The position numbers and the translations under genes were made by a program. From assembly GCF_002896965.1 (NCBI RefSeq), contig NZ_LYMM01000040.1:186001-250000 (forward strand): 64,000 bases of DNA. Reading direction: 5' to 3'. Source of the DNA: Novosphingobium guangzhouense. Its GTDB lineage: Bacteria; Pseudomonadota; Alphaproteobacteria; Sphingomonadales; Sphingomonadaceae. Shown here piece after piece: positions 55,868-64,000 of the stretch (within the stretch, counting starts at the first letter, position 1; each line of letters begins with the position of its first letter). The notes beneath the pieces are model-generated. The model was not told the origin of the DNA. It saw only the letters and a list, made by a program, of their open reading frames with translations, and ran no database searches.

Positions 55868-55948
55868 GGTGACACATTTGCCCTGCAAGGTGACACTTCC
55901 GGCACGCAAGGTGACACTTTCGGCCCCGGAACGCCCCCAAGGTGCACC
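55811..55948 (+). repeat. Phased array of a 10-bp direct repeat (AAGGTGACAC)
   Basis: Copies begin at 55811 (AAGGTTACAC), 55833, 55845, 55866, 55887, 55908 and 55939 (AAGGTGCACC), with an inverted copy AAGGTGACAG at 55981-55990. The steps are 22, 12, 21, 21, 21 and 31 bases, close to 2, 1, 2, 2, 2 and 3 helical turns, so all copies face the same side of the DNA. Four of the steps are also multiples of three, and in the helix-turn-helix frame each copy reads Gln-Gly-Asp-Thr. Coding repeat and binding-site array are both possible. Confidence 0.75.
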
Positions 55949-56005
55949 TTTTCCCTCTGGACCGTGTAACGTGTGTAAACCTGTCACCTTGCGACAGGTA
56001 GCACC

Positions 56006-57130
56006 TCAGTTCAGGATGCCCTTGCCCATCGCTTCCACCATCGAAGGGGCGGCGGCCAGCTCCATCGGGGCAACCTGCAACTGGCGGCGGCGGGCCAGCG
56101 CATCGGGCATCTCGCGGCGGATCCAGTCCATCATGCCTTCGCGGATCTCGCAGCGCAGGTCGAACAGCGTCGGTCCGTCCTTGGCGCTCATCAGCAGGCG
56201 CACTTCCAGCGTGGCGTCTCGGCAATCGGTGACCTGCAGGATCTGCGCACGCCCGTCGAACAGGCGGTGGGCCTTGATCTGGCGGGTATATTCCTCGCGG
56301 ATCGGTGCGATATCGACGGCGTGGTCGAGATAGAGAAACACGGTGCCCAGCAACTGCGAGGTGCTTTTGGTCCAGTTCTGGAAGGTATCCTCCAGAAAGC
56401 GGTTGGACGGAACCACAAGGCGGCGATCGTCCCACAGCCGCACGACGACGTAAGTGGTGCGGATATCCTCGATCCGGCCCCATTCGCCGTCGAGGATGAT
56501 GACGTCGTCGATGGAAATCGGCTCGGTCATCGCCATCTGGATACCCGCGATCAGCGCCTTGAGCGCGGGCTGCGCAGCGGCACCGACCGCCAGCGCGGCA
56601 AGACCAGCCGATGCCATCAGGGTGACCCCGATCTCCTTCACGCCGGGGATCGACGCCAGCATGCCCGATATAGTCAGGAACACGATCAGGAACGTGCCCA
56701 GCCGGCTCATGATGCCCAGCCGGGTACGGCGGCGGCGAGCGTTGCGGTTGTTCTCCACCGTGATGTCGGCCCGCACGATCATCGCTTCGATGAAAGCATG
56801 AAGGATGGCGATGGCCACCCAGCCGGTCAGCAGCGGCATGACGAAGGGCGCGAACCGCTCCCACACCGCCTCCAGAGCCGGAGCCTCACGCGCGGCCATC
56901 ACCAAGCCGATGGCAATGAAGGCCCACCGCGTCGGCCGCTCCAGCCGGTTGACGACAAGGTCATCCGCGTCGCTGGCGCTGCCCCGCGCCACGCGCAAAA
57001 GCACGCGGAACAGCACCGTATGCGCCACCAGCGCAAAGACCACGCCGATCAGCGCGGCAATGATGGCGACCACGGGCCGTTCGGCCCAGTTCGGAAGGCC
57101 AGCGATGTGGCTCTCGATGAAGTCGATCAT
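56006..57130 (-). CDS. MscS-family mechanosensitive channel
   Basis: 374 residues: four to five N-terminal membrane helices and the pore helix segment LMASAGLAALAVGAAAQPALKAL (an A/G-rich TM3-like stretch), followed by the MscS beta-domain with IDDVIILDGEWGRIEDIRTT and VVVPSNRFLE-like VVPSNRFLEDTFQNWTKSTS. It releases osmolytes on hypo-osmotic shock. The start ATG 57130 (MIDFIESH) is preferred; the frame upstream to 57214 has unlike composition. A 7-bp hairpin (55979-55999) lies just past its stop. Confidence 0.92.
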   Translation of the reverse strand: MIDFIESHIAGLPNWAERPVVAIIAALIGVVFALVAHTVLFRVLLRVARGSASDADDLVVNRLERPTRWAFIAIGLVMAAREAPALEAVWERFAPFVMPLLTGWVAIAILHAFIEAMIVRADITVENNRNARRRRTRLGIMSRLGTFLIVFLTISGMLASIPGVKEIGVTLMASAGLAALAVGAAAQPALKALIAGIQMAMTEPISIDDVIILDGEWGRIEDIRTTYVVVRLWDDRRLVVPSNRFLEDTFQNWTKSTSQLLGTVFLYLDHAVDIAPIREEYTRQIKAHRLFDGRAQILQVTDCRDATLEVRLLMSAKDGPTLFDLRCEIREGMMDWIRREMPDALARRRQLQVAPMELAAAPSMVEAMGKGILN

Positions 57131-57204
57131 GCGAAGCAAACTATGCTGCAATGCAACAGTTTCGCAAGCGGTCGCATCAGGCGGTCGGCGCGCCGAGAAC
57201 CTAC

Positions 57205-57258
57205 CCTTCGACAAGCTCAGTGTGAGCGGGATCTACGGGCTACCCCTGATCCCGCTCA
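57205..57258. repeat. REP-like palindromic element after polA
   Basis: CCTTCGACAAGCTCAG begins at 57205 and shares GACAAGCTCAG (57210-57220) with the hairpin at 8342-8374. It is followed by an 11-bp inverted repeat TGAGCGGGATC (57223-57233) with GATCCCGCTCA (57248-57258) over a 14-base loop. I recall very similar sequences dispersed between genes in many sphingomonad genomes. It sits 14 bases past the polA stop and may also stop transcription. Confidence 0.6.
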
Positions 57259-57271
57259 GCCAATCGAAGAC

Positions 57272-60112
57272 TTAGTGCGCTGCGCCCCAGCTGGCGCCGT
57301 GGCCGATCTCGATCCCCAGCGGCACGTCCAGCGTCACCGCAGGCAGCGCCGCTTCAGCCATGATCCGCCGGATCACCGGCGATGCCGCCGCGACGTCGCC
57401 TTCAGGCAGTTCGAAGACCAGTTCGTCGTGGACCTGCAACAGCATACGCACGTTCGGCAGGCCGGCCTCGACCAGCGCCGGGGTCATGCGCACCATCGCC
57501 CGCTTGATGATATCGGCGCTGGTGCCCTGGATCGGCGCATTGATCGCCGCGCGCTCCGAACCCTGCCGCTCGGCCTGGTTCTTGGAGGAAATACGGGGGA
57601 ACCACGTCTTGCGACCGAACAGGGTTTCCGAATAGCCCTTGGTCCGCACGCTCTCCAGCGTCTCGTGAATGTAGCGCTGGATGCCGGGGAAACGCTCGAA
57701 ATAGCGATCGATCATCGCCTGCGCCTCATCCGAAGACGTCCCCAGACGCCCCGCCAGACCCCAGCGCGAAATGCCGTAAAGGATGGCGAAGTTGATCGTC
57801 TTGGCCCGCCCACGCGTATCGCGATCGACCGTGCCGAACATCTCCATCGCGGTACGGGCGTGAATATCCTCTCCGGCAGCGAAGGCTTCCTTGAGGCTGG
57901 GCACATCGGCCATGTGCGCAGCAAGGCGCAGCTCGATCTGCGAATAGTCCGCCGCCAGCAGGACATTGCCGGGTTCTGCCACGAAACAGTCGCGGATCTG
58001 GCGCCCGATCTCGGTGCGGATCGGGATGTTCTGCAGGTTCGGATCGGTAGAGGAAAGCCGCCCGGTCTGTGCGCCAACCAGGCTGTAACTGGTGTGGACG
58101 CGGCCGGTCTCCGGGTTGATCGCAGCCTGCAGCGCCTCTGTATAGGTAGAGCGCAGCTTGGACAGTTGACGCCATTCCAGCACCTTGGTGGCGACCACCT
58201 CACCCTCGCCCGCCAGCTTTTCCAGCACCGACTGGTCGGTGGAATACTGGCCGCTCTTGCCCTTTTTGCCGCCCTTGTAGCCAAGCTTGTCGAACAAGAT
58301 GTCGCCCAGTTGCTTGGGACTGCCGATCGTGAATTCCTGACCGACCTTCTCGAAGATCTCCTTTTCCAGCGCGCCGATGGCTTCGGCGAACTGGCTGGAA
58401 AGGCCGGACAGTTTCTCACGATCAACCTTGACGCCGTATCGCTCCATCTGGGCAACGACCGGGATCAGCGGGCGGTCGACACGCTCGTAGATGCGGGTGC
58501 CGCCTTTGTAGGAGAGGCGCGGCTTCAGCTGGCTATGCAGGCGCCAGGTCACGTCGGCGTCCTCCGCCGCGTACTGGGTGGCGCGGTCGAGCGGGACTTC
58601 GCCAAAGGGGATTGCCTTCTTGCCGGTGCCGCAGATTTCCTTGAACGTCAGCGTGGTATGGCCAAGGTGGCGCTGCGCCAGCTCGTCCATCCCGTGACCG
58701 CCGCCGATCCCTTCGATCTGGCGTCCCGCATCAAGGCAGAAGCTGACGATCATCGTGTCGTCAATCGGGCTGACCGCGATGCCGTGGCGCGCCAGCACGT
58801 TGAGATCATACTTGATGTTCTGCCCGACCTTGAGCACTGCATCGCTTTCCAGCAGGGGCTTCAGGCGCGACACAGCGGCACTCAACGACACCTGAACGGG
58901 CTTTTCCGCGAACATATCGCTGCCGCCATGGCCCAGCGGGATGTAGCAGGCATCGTTCGGGCCAACGGCAAGGCTGATGCCCGCCAGATCGGCGCGCATC
59001 GAATCGAGCATCGAGGTTTCGGTGTCCACCGCCACCAGACGCGCAGCGAAGGCCTTCGCGACCCATTCGTCGAGTTCGGCTTCGGTGGTGACGCACTTGT
59101 AGGCATCGCGGTCGATCGCGGGCCATTCAGGCAACGGCTGACGTGCCGCGCCTTCGGCTGGGCTGGCGGCAGCAGTGGCGGCCTTCGCCGGGTTCAGCTG
59201 CGTTGCGCGCTCGGGGCTTCCGTGCCCGCCGTCAAGGCGCTTGAGCAGGCTGGTGAAGCCATGGGTCGAAAGGAACGCGCCCAGCGGCTCGGGCGGGACC
59301 GCGTCGAGCTTGAAGTCTTCCAGCGCCATCGGGAGAGTGCAGTCTTCCTTCAGCGTCACCAGCACCTTGGACAGCCGCGCCTGTTCGGCCTGTTCGATCA
59401 GGCGCTCCTGCAGCTTGGACTTCTTCATCTGCGGCGCGGCGGCTAGCGCGGATTCGAGGTCGCCGTAGTCCTGAATCAGCTTCGTCGCGGTCTTGGGGCC
59501 GACGCCGTAGACGCCGGGCACGTTGTCCACCGCATCGCCCATCAGCGCGAGCACGTCGCCCACCTTTTCAGGCGGAACGCCGAACTTCTCTACCACTTCG
59601 GGAATGTCGATGCGCTGGTTCTTCATGGTGTCCAGCATGTCGACGCAGCCGCCACCGATGCCGCATTTACCGACCAGCTGCATCAGATCCTTATCCGAGG
59701 ACACGATGGTCACGTCCCAGCCCTGCGCGGTGGCCGCGCGGGCGTAGGAGGCGATCAGATCGTCCGCCTCGAACCCCACTTCCTCGATGCAGGGCAACGA
59801 GAAGGCGCGCGTGGCGTCGCGGATCAGCGGGAACTGGGGAACAAGGTCTTCGGGCGGCGGCGGGCGGTTGGCCTTGTAGTCCTCGTAGATATCGTTGCGG
59901 AACGAATGGCTGCCCGCGTCGAGAATCACCGCCAGATGCGTGGGCCCGTCAGCCTTGTTGAGATCCTCGGCCAACTTCCACAGCATCGTCGTGTAGCCAT
60001 AAACCGCGCCCACTGGCGTCCCTTCCGGGTTGGTGAGCGGCGGCAGGCGGTGATAGGCGCGGAAGATGTAGGCCGAGCCGTCGACGAGATAGAGGTGCTG
60101 CTTGGAATCCAT
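57272..60112 (-). CDS. polA: DNA polymerase I
   Basis: 946 residues, all three domains. The 5'-3' exonuclease starts MDSKQHLYLVDGSAYIFRAY and has FEADDLIASYARAA. The 3'-5' exonuclease motif I is VAVDTETSMLDSMRADLAG, with Asp and Glu intact, so proofreading is probably active. The polymerase domain has ADYSQIELRLAAH (motif A), RAKTINFAILYG (motif B) and LLQVHDELVFELPEGD (motif C). The start is ATG 60112; the open frame to 60154 is not family sequence. Used in Okazaki fragment maturation and repair. Confidence 0.97.
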   Translation of the reverse strand: MDSKQHLYLVDGSAYIFRAYHRLPPLTNPEGTPVGAVYGYTTMLWKLAEDLNKADGPTHLAVILDAGSHSFRNDIYEDYKANRPPPPEDLVPQFPLIRDATRAFSLPCIEEVGFEADDLIASYARAATAQGWDVTIVSSDKDLMQLVGKCGIGGGCVDMLDTMKNQRIDIPEVVEKFGVPPEKVGDVLALMGDAVDNVPGVYGVGPKTATKLIQDYGDLESALAAAPQMKKSKLQERLIEQAEQARLSKVLVTLKEDCTLPMALEDFKLDAVPPEPLGAFLSTHGFTSLLKRLDGGHGSPERATQLNPAKAATAAASPAEGAARQPLPEWPAIDRDAYKCVTTEAELDEWVAKAFAARLVAVDTETSMLDSMRADLAGISLAVGPNDACYIPLGHGGSDMFAEKPVQVSLSAAVSRLKPLLESDAVLKVGQNIKYDLNVLARHGIAVSPIDDTMIVSFCLDAGRQIEGIGGGHGMDELAQRHLGHTTLTFKEICGTGKKAIPFGEVPLDRATQYAAEDADVTWRLHSQLKPRLSYKGGTRIYERVDRPLIPVVAQMERYGVKVDREKLSGLSSQFAEAIGALEKEIFEKVGQEFTIGSPKQLGDILFDKLGYKGGKKGKSGQYSTDQSVLEKLAGEGEVVATKVLEWRQLSKLRSTYTEALQAAINPETGRVHTSYSLVGAQTGRLSSTDPNLQNIPIRTEIGRQIRDCFVAEPGNVLLAADYSQIELRLAAHMADVPSLKEAFAAGEDIHARTAMEMFGTVDRDTRGRAKTINFAILYGISRWGLAGRLGTSSDEAQAMIDRYFERFPGIQRYIHETLESVRTKGYSETLFGRKTWFPRISSKNQAERQGSERAAINAPIQGTSADIIKRAMVRMTPALVEAGLPNVRMLLQVHDELVFELPEGDVAAASPVIRRIMAEAALPAVTLDVPLGIEIGHGASWGAAH

Positions 60113-60316
60113 GAAATCACTCCTAGCAGCGCGATACGGCGCCGTCAGCAGCACTCATTTCTTCACCGCACAGGAACCGTTCATGTCCGCAGGTGTTTTC
60201 GCCGGGCGCTTGAAACGCTGCGGCGGGCCTTATACCCACGGGCCTGAGCCCACCGAAATGAGGCTCACGCGGCGCTTACGCCGACGGGGTAACTCGCAGA
60301 AAGAGGGATAGTATAT

Positions 60317-60643
60317 ATGCGCAAGATCGTTTTCGCTGCCGCTGCAGCCGTGGCCGCCATGTCGCTGGCCGCATGCTCGGAAAAGACTCAGGACGCCGCC
60401 AGCGAAGCCGCTTCGTCGGCCGGTGACGACCTTTCCGACGCCGCATCCGACGTGGGCGACGCACTCGGCGATGCTGGCACAACCGCTTCGCAGGCCGCAG
60501 ACGATACCGCCGATGCAGCCAAGGATGCCGCCAAGAGCGCTGAGAAGACCACCGACGATATTGCCGCAGATGCCGAAAAGGCCGCGAACGACGTCGCCAA
60601 GGAACTCGACGATCACACCGACGGCAATCCGCACACCAACTGA
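60317..60643 (+). CDS. Alanine-rich small lipoprotein
   Basis: 108 residues. A short signal peptide (RKIVFAAAAAVAAMSLAAC) ends in the lipobox L-A-A-C, so Cys20 should be lipidated. The rest is a low-complexity helix of Ala, Asp, Lys, Ser and Thr with heptad-like spacing (SEAASSAGDDLSDAASDVGD), suggesting an Lpp-like coiled coil, and a His-containing polar end. The SD AGAGGGA lies upstream of ATG 60317. It resembles small abundant envelope lipoproteins; the function is unknown. Confidence 0.85.
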   Translation: MRKIVFAAAAAVAAMSLAACSEKTQDAASEAASSAGDDLSDAASDVGDALGDAGTTASQAADDTADAAKDAAKSAEKTTDDIAADAEKAANDVAKELDDHTDGNPHTN

Positions 60644-60665
60644 TCCTTTCGGATCGCCGAAATGG

Positions 60666-60692
60666 AAAAGGGGCCTTCACGGCCCCTTTTTT
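60666..60692 (+). terminator. Rho-independent terminator after the lipoprotein gene
   Basis: AAAAGGGGCC (60666-60675) pairs with GGCCCCTTTT (60681-60690) over a 5-base loop, followed by further T residues. It works in both directions and lies 22 bases past the stop of the gene, before the convergent serine hydrolase gene. Confidence 0.9.
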
Positions 60693-60714
60693 GTGTTCCC
60701 GTTAAGCCGGAAAG

Positions 60715-61776
60715 TCAGCGCGCCGAGGCGCTGCGTGGAAAGTTGGGGCCTTCGGCCTGATAGCCGTTGTAGATCGTGCGCGCGATGCTGGCGATCCGTG
60801 TCTCACGCCCCGGACGTCCGCCTTGCCCGGTGACGTAGATGGCAACCGCGAAGACGCGGCCATCGGGGGTCTGGATGATCCCCACGTCGCTGGAGGTGTT
60901 GTTGAGCGAGCCGGTCTTGTGCGACACCTTCACATCGGTTGGCAGGCCCGCCGGAATGCGGCGCTTTCCGGTCAGGCACCGGCTCATTGCGCCAAGCAGA
61001 ACGTTGCGGCTCGACGGGCTCAGCCATTTACCCTGATAGATCCCCGAAAGCAGATTCACCATGGCCTTGGGCGTCGCGCTGTCACGCTTGTCGACAACGC
61101 GAGCGGGATCAATTGCACCATCGTCGCGCACCAGGGTCGCGATATCGCGGTCGATATGCCAGTCGTCGATCCCGGCGCGCTCTATCCAGGCGTTGACCGC
61201 CTTGGGGCCGCCGATGACCTTGAGCAGAGCGTCGGTCGCGTAATTGTTCGACCGCGTGATCATCAGTTCAAGCAGGCGCGATGCGGGCATGTATTCGCCC
61301 GGGCGCACCGGCGCGATTGCGCTGGAAAACGGCGCGGAGCCGACAGGAACCATGAGTGGAAACTCACTCGACAGGCTCCACTTGCCCTTGTCCACGCCTT
61401 CGAGGAAAGTTGCGGCGATAGCGATCTTGCTGGTGCTGGCCATCGGGAAGCGCTGGTCGCCCAGTACATCGACCATGCGGCCGGTGGTAAGATCCATCGC
61501 CGCCACACCGATCCGCCCTTGCGAGGCATTGGCGACGGCGGCCAGTTGCTGGCCGAAAGGCGAACTGTAAGTCCGCGGCCCGCGCTGCTCGGTGCCGAAC
61601 AGGTCATCGAAGCTGTTCTGAACCTGCACCACCTGTTCAGTGGGGCGGGAAAGCGGATCCATCTGCTCTGCCTGCGCAACATGCGGCAGCGCAACAGCTG
61701 CAAGCACAGTCGCAGCGGCTAAAATGCGTTCGGCGCCTTGACGGCACCGCGCGAAAAGTCGGTCTGCCCCGGTCAT
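60715..61776 (-). CDS. Class A beta-lactamase-like serine hydrolase, atypical active site
   Basis: 353 residues from ATG 61776 (GTG 61785 is also open), with a signal peptide (LAAATVLAAVALPHVAQA). The S-x-x-K motif is MASTSKIAIAATF, the S-D-N position reads SNN in RSNNYATDAL, and KTG is VSHKTGSLNN. The omega-loop region has RDSATPKAM, like R-D-T-T-T-P, but the preceding E-x-x-L-N that supplies deacylating Glu166 is not seen. It may therefore be a slow beta-lactamase, a penicillin-binding-like enzyme or an esterase. About 40 extra residues separate the signal peptide from the domain. Confidence 0.85.
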   Translation of the reverse strand: MTGADRLFARCRQGAERILAAATVLAAVALPHVAQAEQMDPLSRPTEQVVQVQNSFDDLFGTEQRGPRTYSSPFGQQLAAVANASQGRIGVAAMDLTTGRMVDVLGDQRFPMASTSKIAIAATFLEGVDKGKWSLSSEFPLMVPVGSAPFSSAIAPVRPGEYMPASRLLELMITRSNNYATDALLKVIGGPKAVNAWIERAGIDDWHIDRDIATLVRDDGAIDPARVVDKRDSATPKAMVNLLSGIYQGKWLSPSSRNVLLGAMSRCLTGKRRIPAGLPTDVKVSHKTGSLNNTSSDVGIIQTPDGRVFAVAIYVTGQGGRPGRETRIASIARTIYNGYQAEGPNFPRSASAR

Positions 61777-61785
61777 GCAGCCCAC

Positions 61786-61950
61786 ACCCTACCTTCGTCC
61801 ATGTTCCTAAACGGTTAACGCGTCAGCGACGAAACGCCAGAGTCCAGCGACGAGTTGCATTGCGTTTGCGGCGATTCCCAAAATGCGCACTTTCCTTTCA
61901 CGTAGATGAACGAAATTTGCGAATGCTGGTTGAACGGCGTTGCTCAAGCA
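61786..61950. other. Gap between the serine-hydrolase gene and groEL
   Basis: About 165 bases with no coding frame I would support. It must contain the serine-hydrolase promoter (minus strand), but no clear -35/-10 pair stands out. Confidence 0.5.
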
Positions 61951-61983
61951 AAAGGGGCCGGGAGATCGCTCTCCCGGCCCCTT
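61951..61983 (-). terminator. Rho-independent terminator after groEL
   Basis: AAGGGGCCGGGAG pairs with CTCCCGGCCCCTT across a 6-base loop; on the minus strand TTTTG follows. It lies about 30 bases past the groEL stop. Confidence 0.9.
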
Positions 61984-62012
61984 CGATGTAGTGACGCTGG
62001 GTCAGGAGCTTC

Positions 62013-63984
<1,972 letters not shown>

Positions 63985-64000
63985 TGGGTGTCTCCCTAGA

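Noticed and set aside
55811..55948. CRISPR array
   Set aside because: Repeats are only about 10 bases, spacers 2-21 bases and partly in coding frame; there are no cas genes.
56267..59446. 1059-codon plus-strand frame opposite mscS and polA
   Set aside because: Both genes on the minus strand have complete family motifs; the frame is Arg/His/Asp-rich nonsense with no domain, as expected for a GC-driven shadow.
63985..64000. CIRCE or heat-shock promoter of groES
   Set aside because: Only 16 bases upstream of groES are in the window; just the ribosome site can be seen.

Overview
The window is GC-rich, densely coding chromosomal DNA with short intergenic gaps, many 1-8 bp gene overlaps and no phage, transposon or CRISPR array. 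The content fits an alphaproteobacterium of the order Sphingomonadales, most like Novosphingobium or a close relative: rpe, a heparinase-II/III-like gene and purH in series; a DUF4167 gene; a Zur-type regulator behind a tiny membrane-protein gene; an ihfB gene followed by tRNA-Leu; and an archaeal-style CDC48 ATPase. The assignment rests on gene content and protein resemblance from memory, not on a database search.

Layout. 1-6 kb: 5' part of pepN (minus strand, cut by the window edge), an NAD-binding SDR-like gene, an EamA transporter coupled to an L-threonine aldolase-type gene, a small GNAT protein and an M20 peptidase. 6-13.4 kb: the most intriguing block. It holds a polysaccharide-type flippase, a sugar-phosphate-type nucleotidyltransferase, a HIT protein, a CDP-alcohol phosphatidyltransferase with a long N-terminal extension, a lipid (DAGK-family) kinase, a gene resembling the mitochondrial CDP-DAG synthase Tam41, and a MobA-like nucleotidyltransferase. 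Together they look like a self-contained CTP-dependent polar-lipid pathway. 13.4-18.9 kb: a DUF2141 protein, rpe, heparinase-like gene, purH, and between the last two an unannotated small locus with a hydrophobic peptide, a near-perfect Shine-Dalgarno and a strong terminator (type I toxin-like).

18.9-28.4 kb: zur-like regulator, VOC protein, dxs, rsgA, then a POT peptide importer with two secreted amidohydrolase-family proteins (one lacking the metal ligands), ihfB and tRNA-Leu(TAA). 28.5-33.8 kb: PilZ protein, a NatAB-like ABC exporter, queG, metK. 33.8-40 kb: lnt, DUF4167 protein, and the overlapping translation operon hisS-prfA-prmC. 40-51.7 kb: M61 peptidase, ppa, an SDR, an AraC regulator divergent from an alpha/beta-hydrolase-like protein lacking its nucleophile serine, sseA, glutathione peroxidase, GST, scoAB with a divergent LysR regulator, and a universal stress protein. 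51.7-57 kb: a candidate sRNA, the CDC48-like ATPase, an outer-membrane barrel, a small HTH protein whose 3' end is a 21-bp repeat array broken by a stop codon, and an MscS channel. 57-64 kb: polA, an alanine-rich lipoprotein, a class-A beta-lactamase-like protein and groEL/groES.

The best candidates for something undescribed are the lipid cluster (7.4-12.9 kb), the toxin-like locus at 16.2-16.5 kb, the candidate sRNA upstream of the CDC48 gene, and the phased repeat array at 55.8-55.95 kb.
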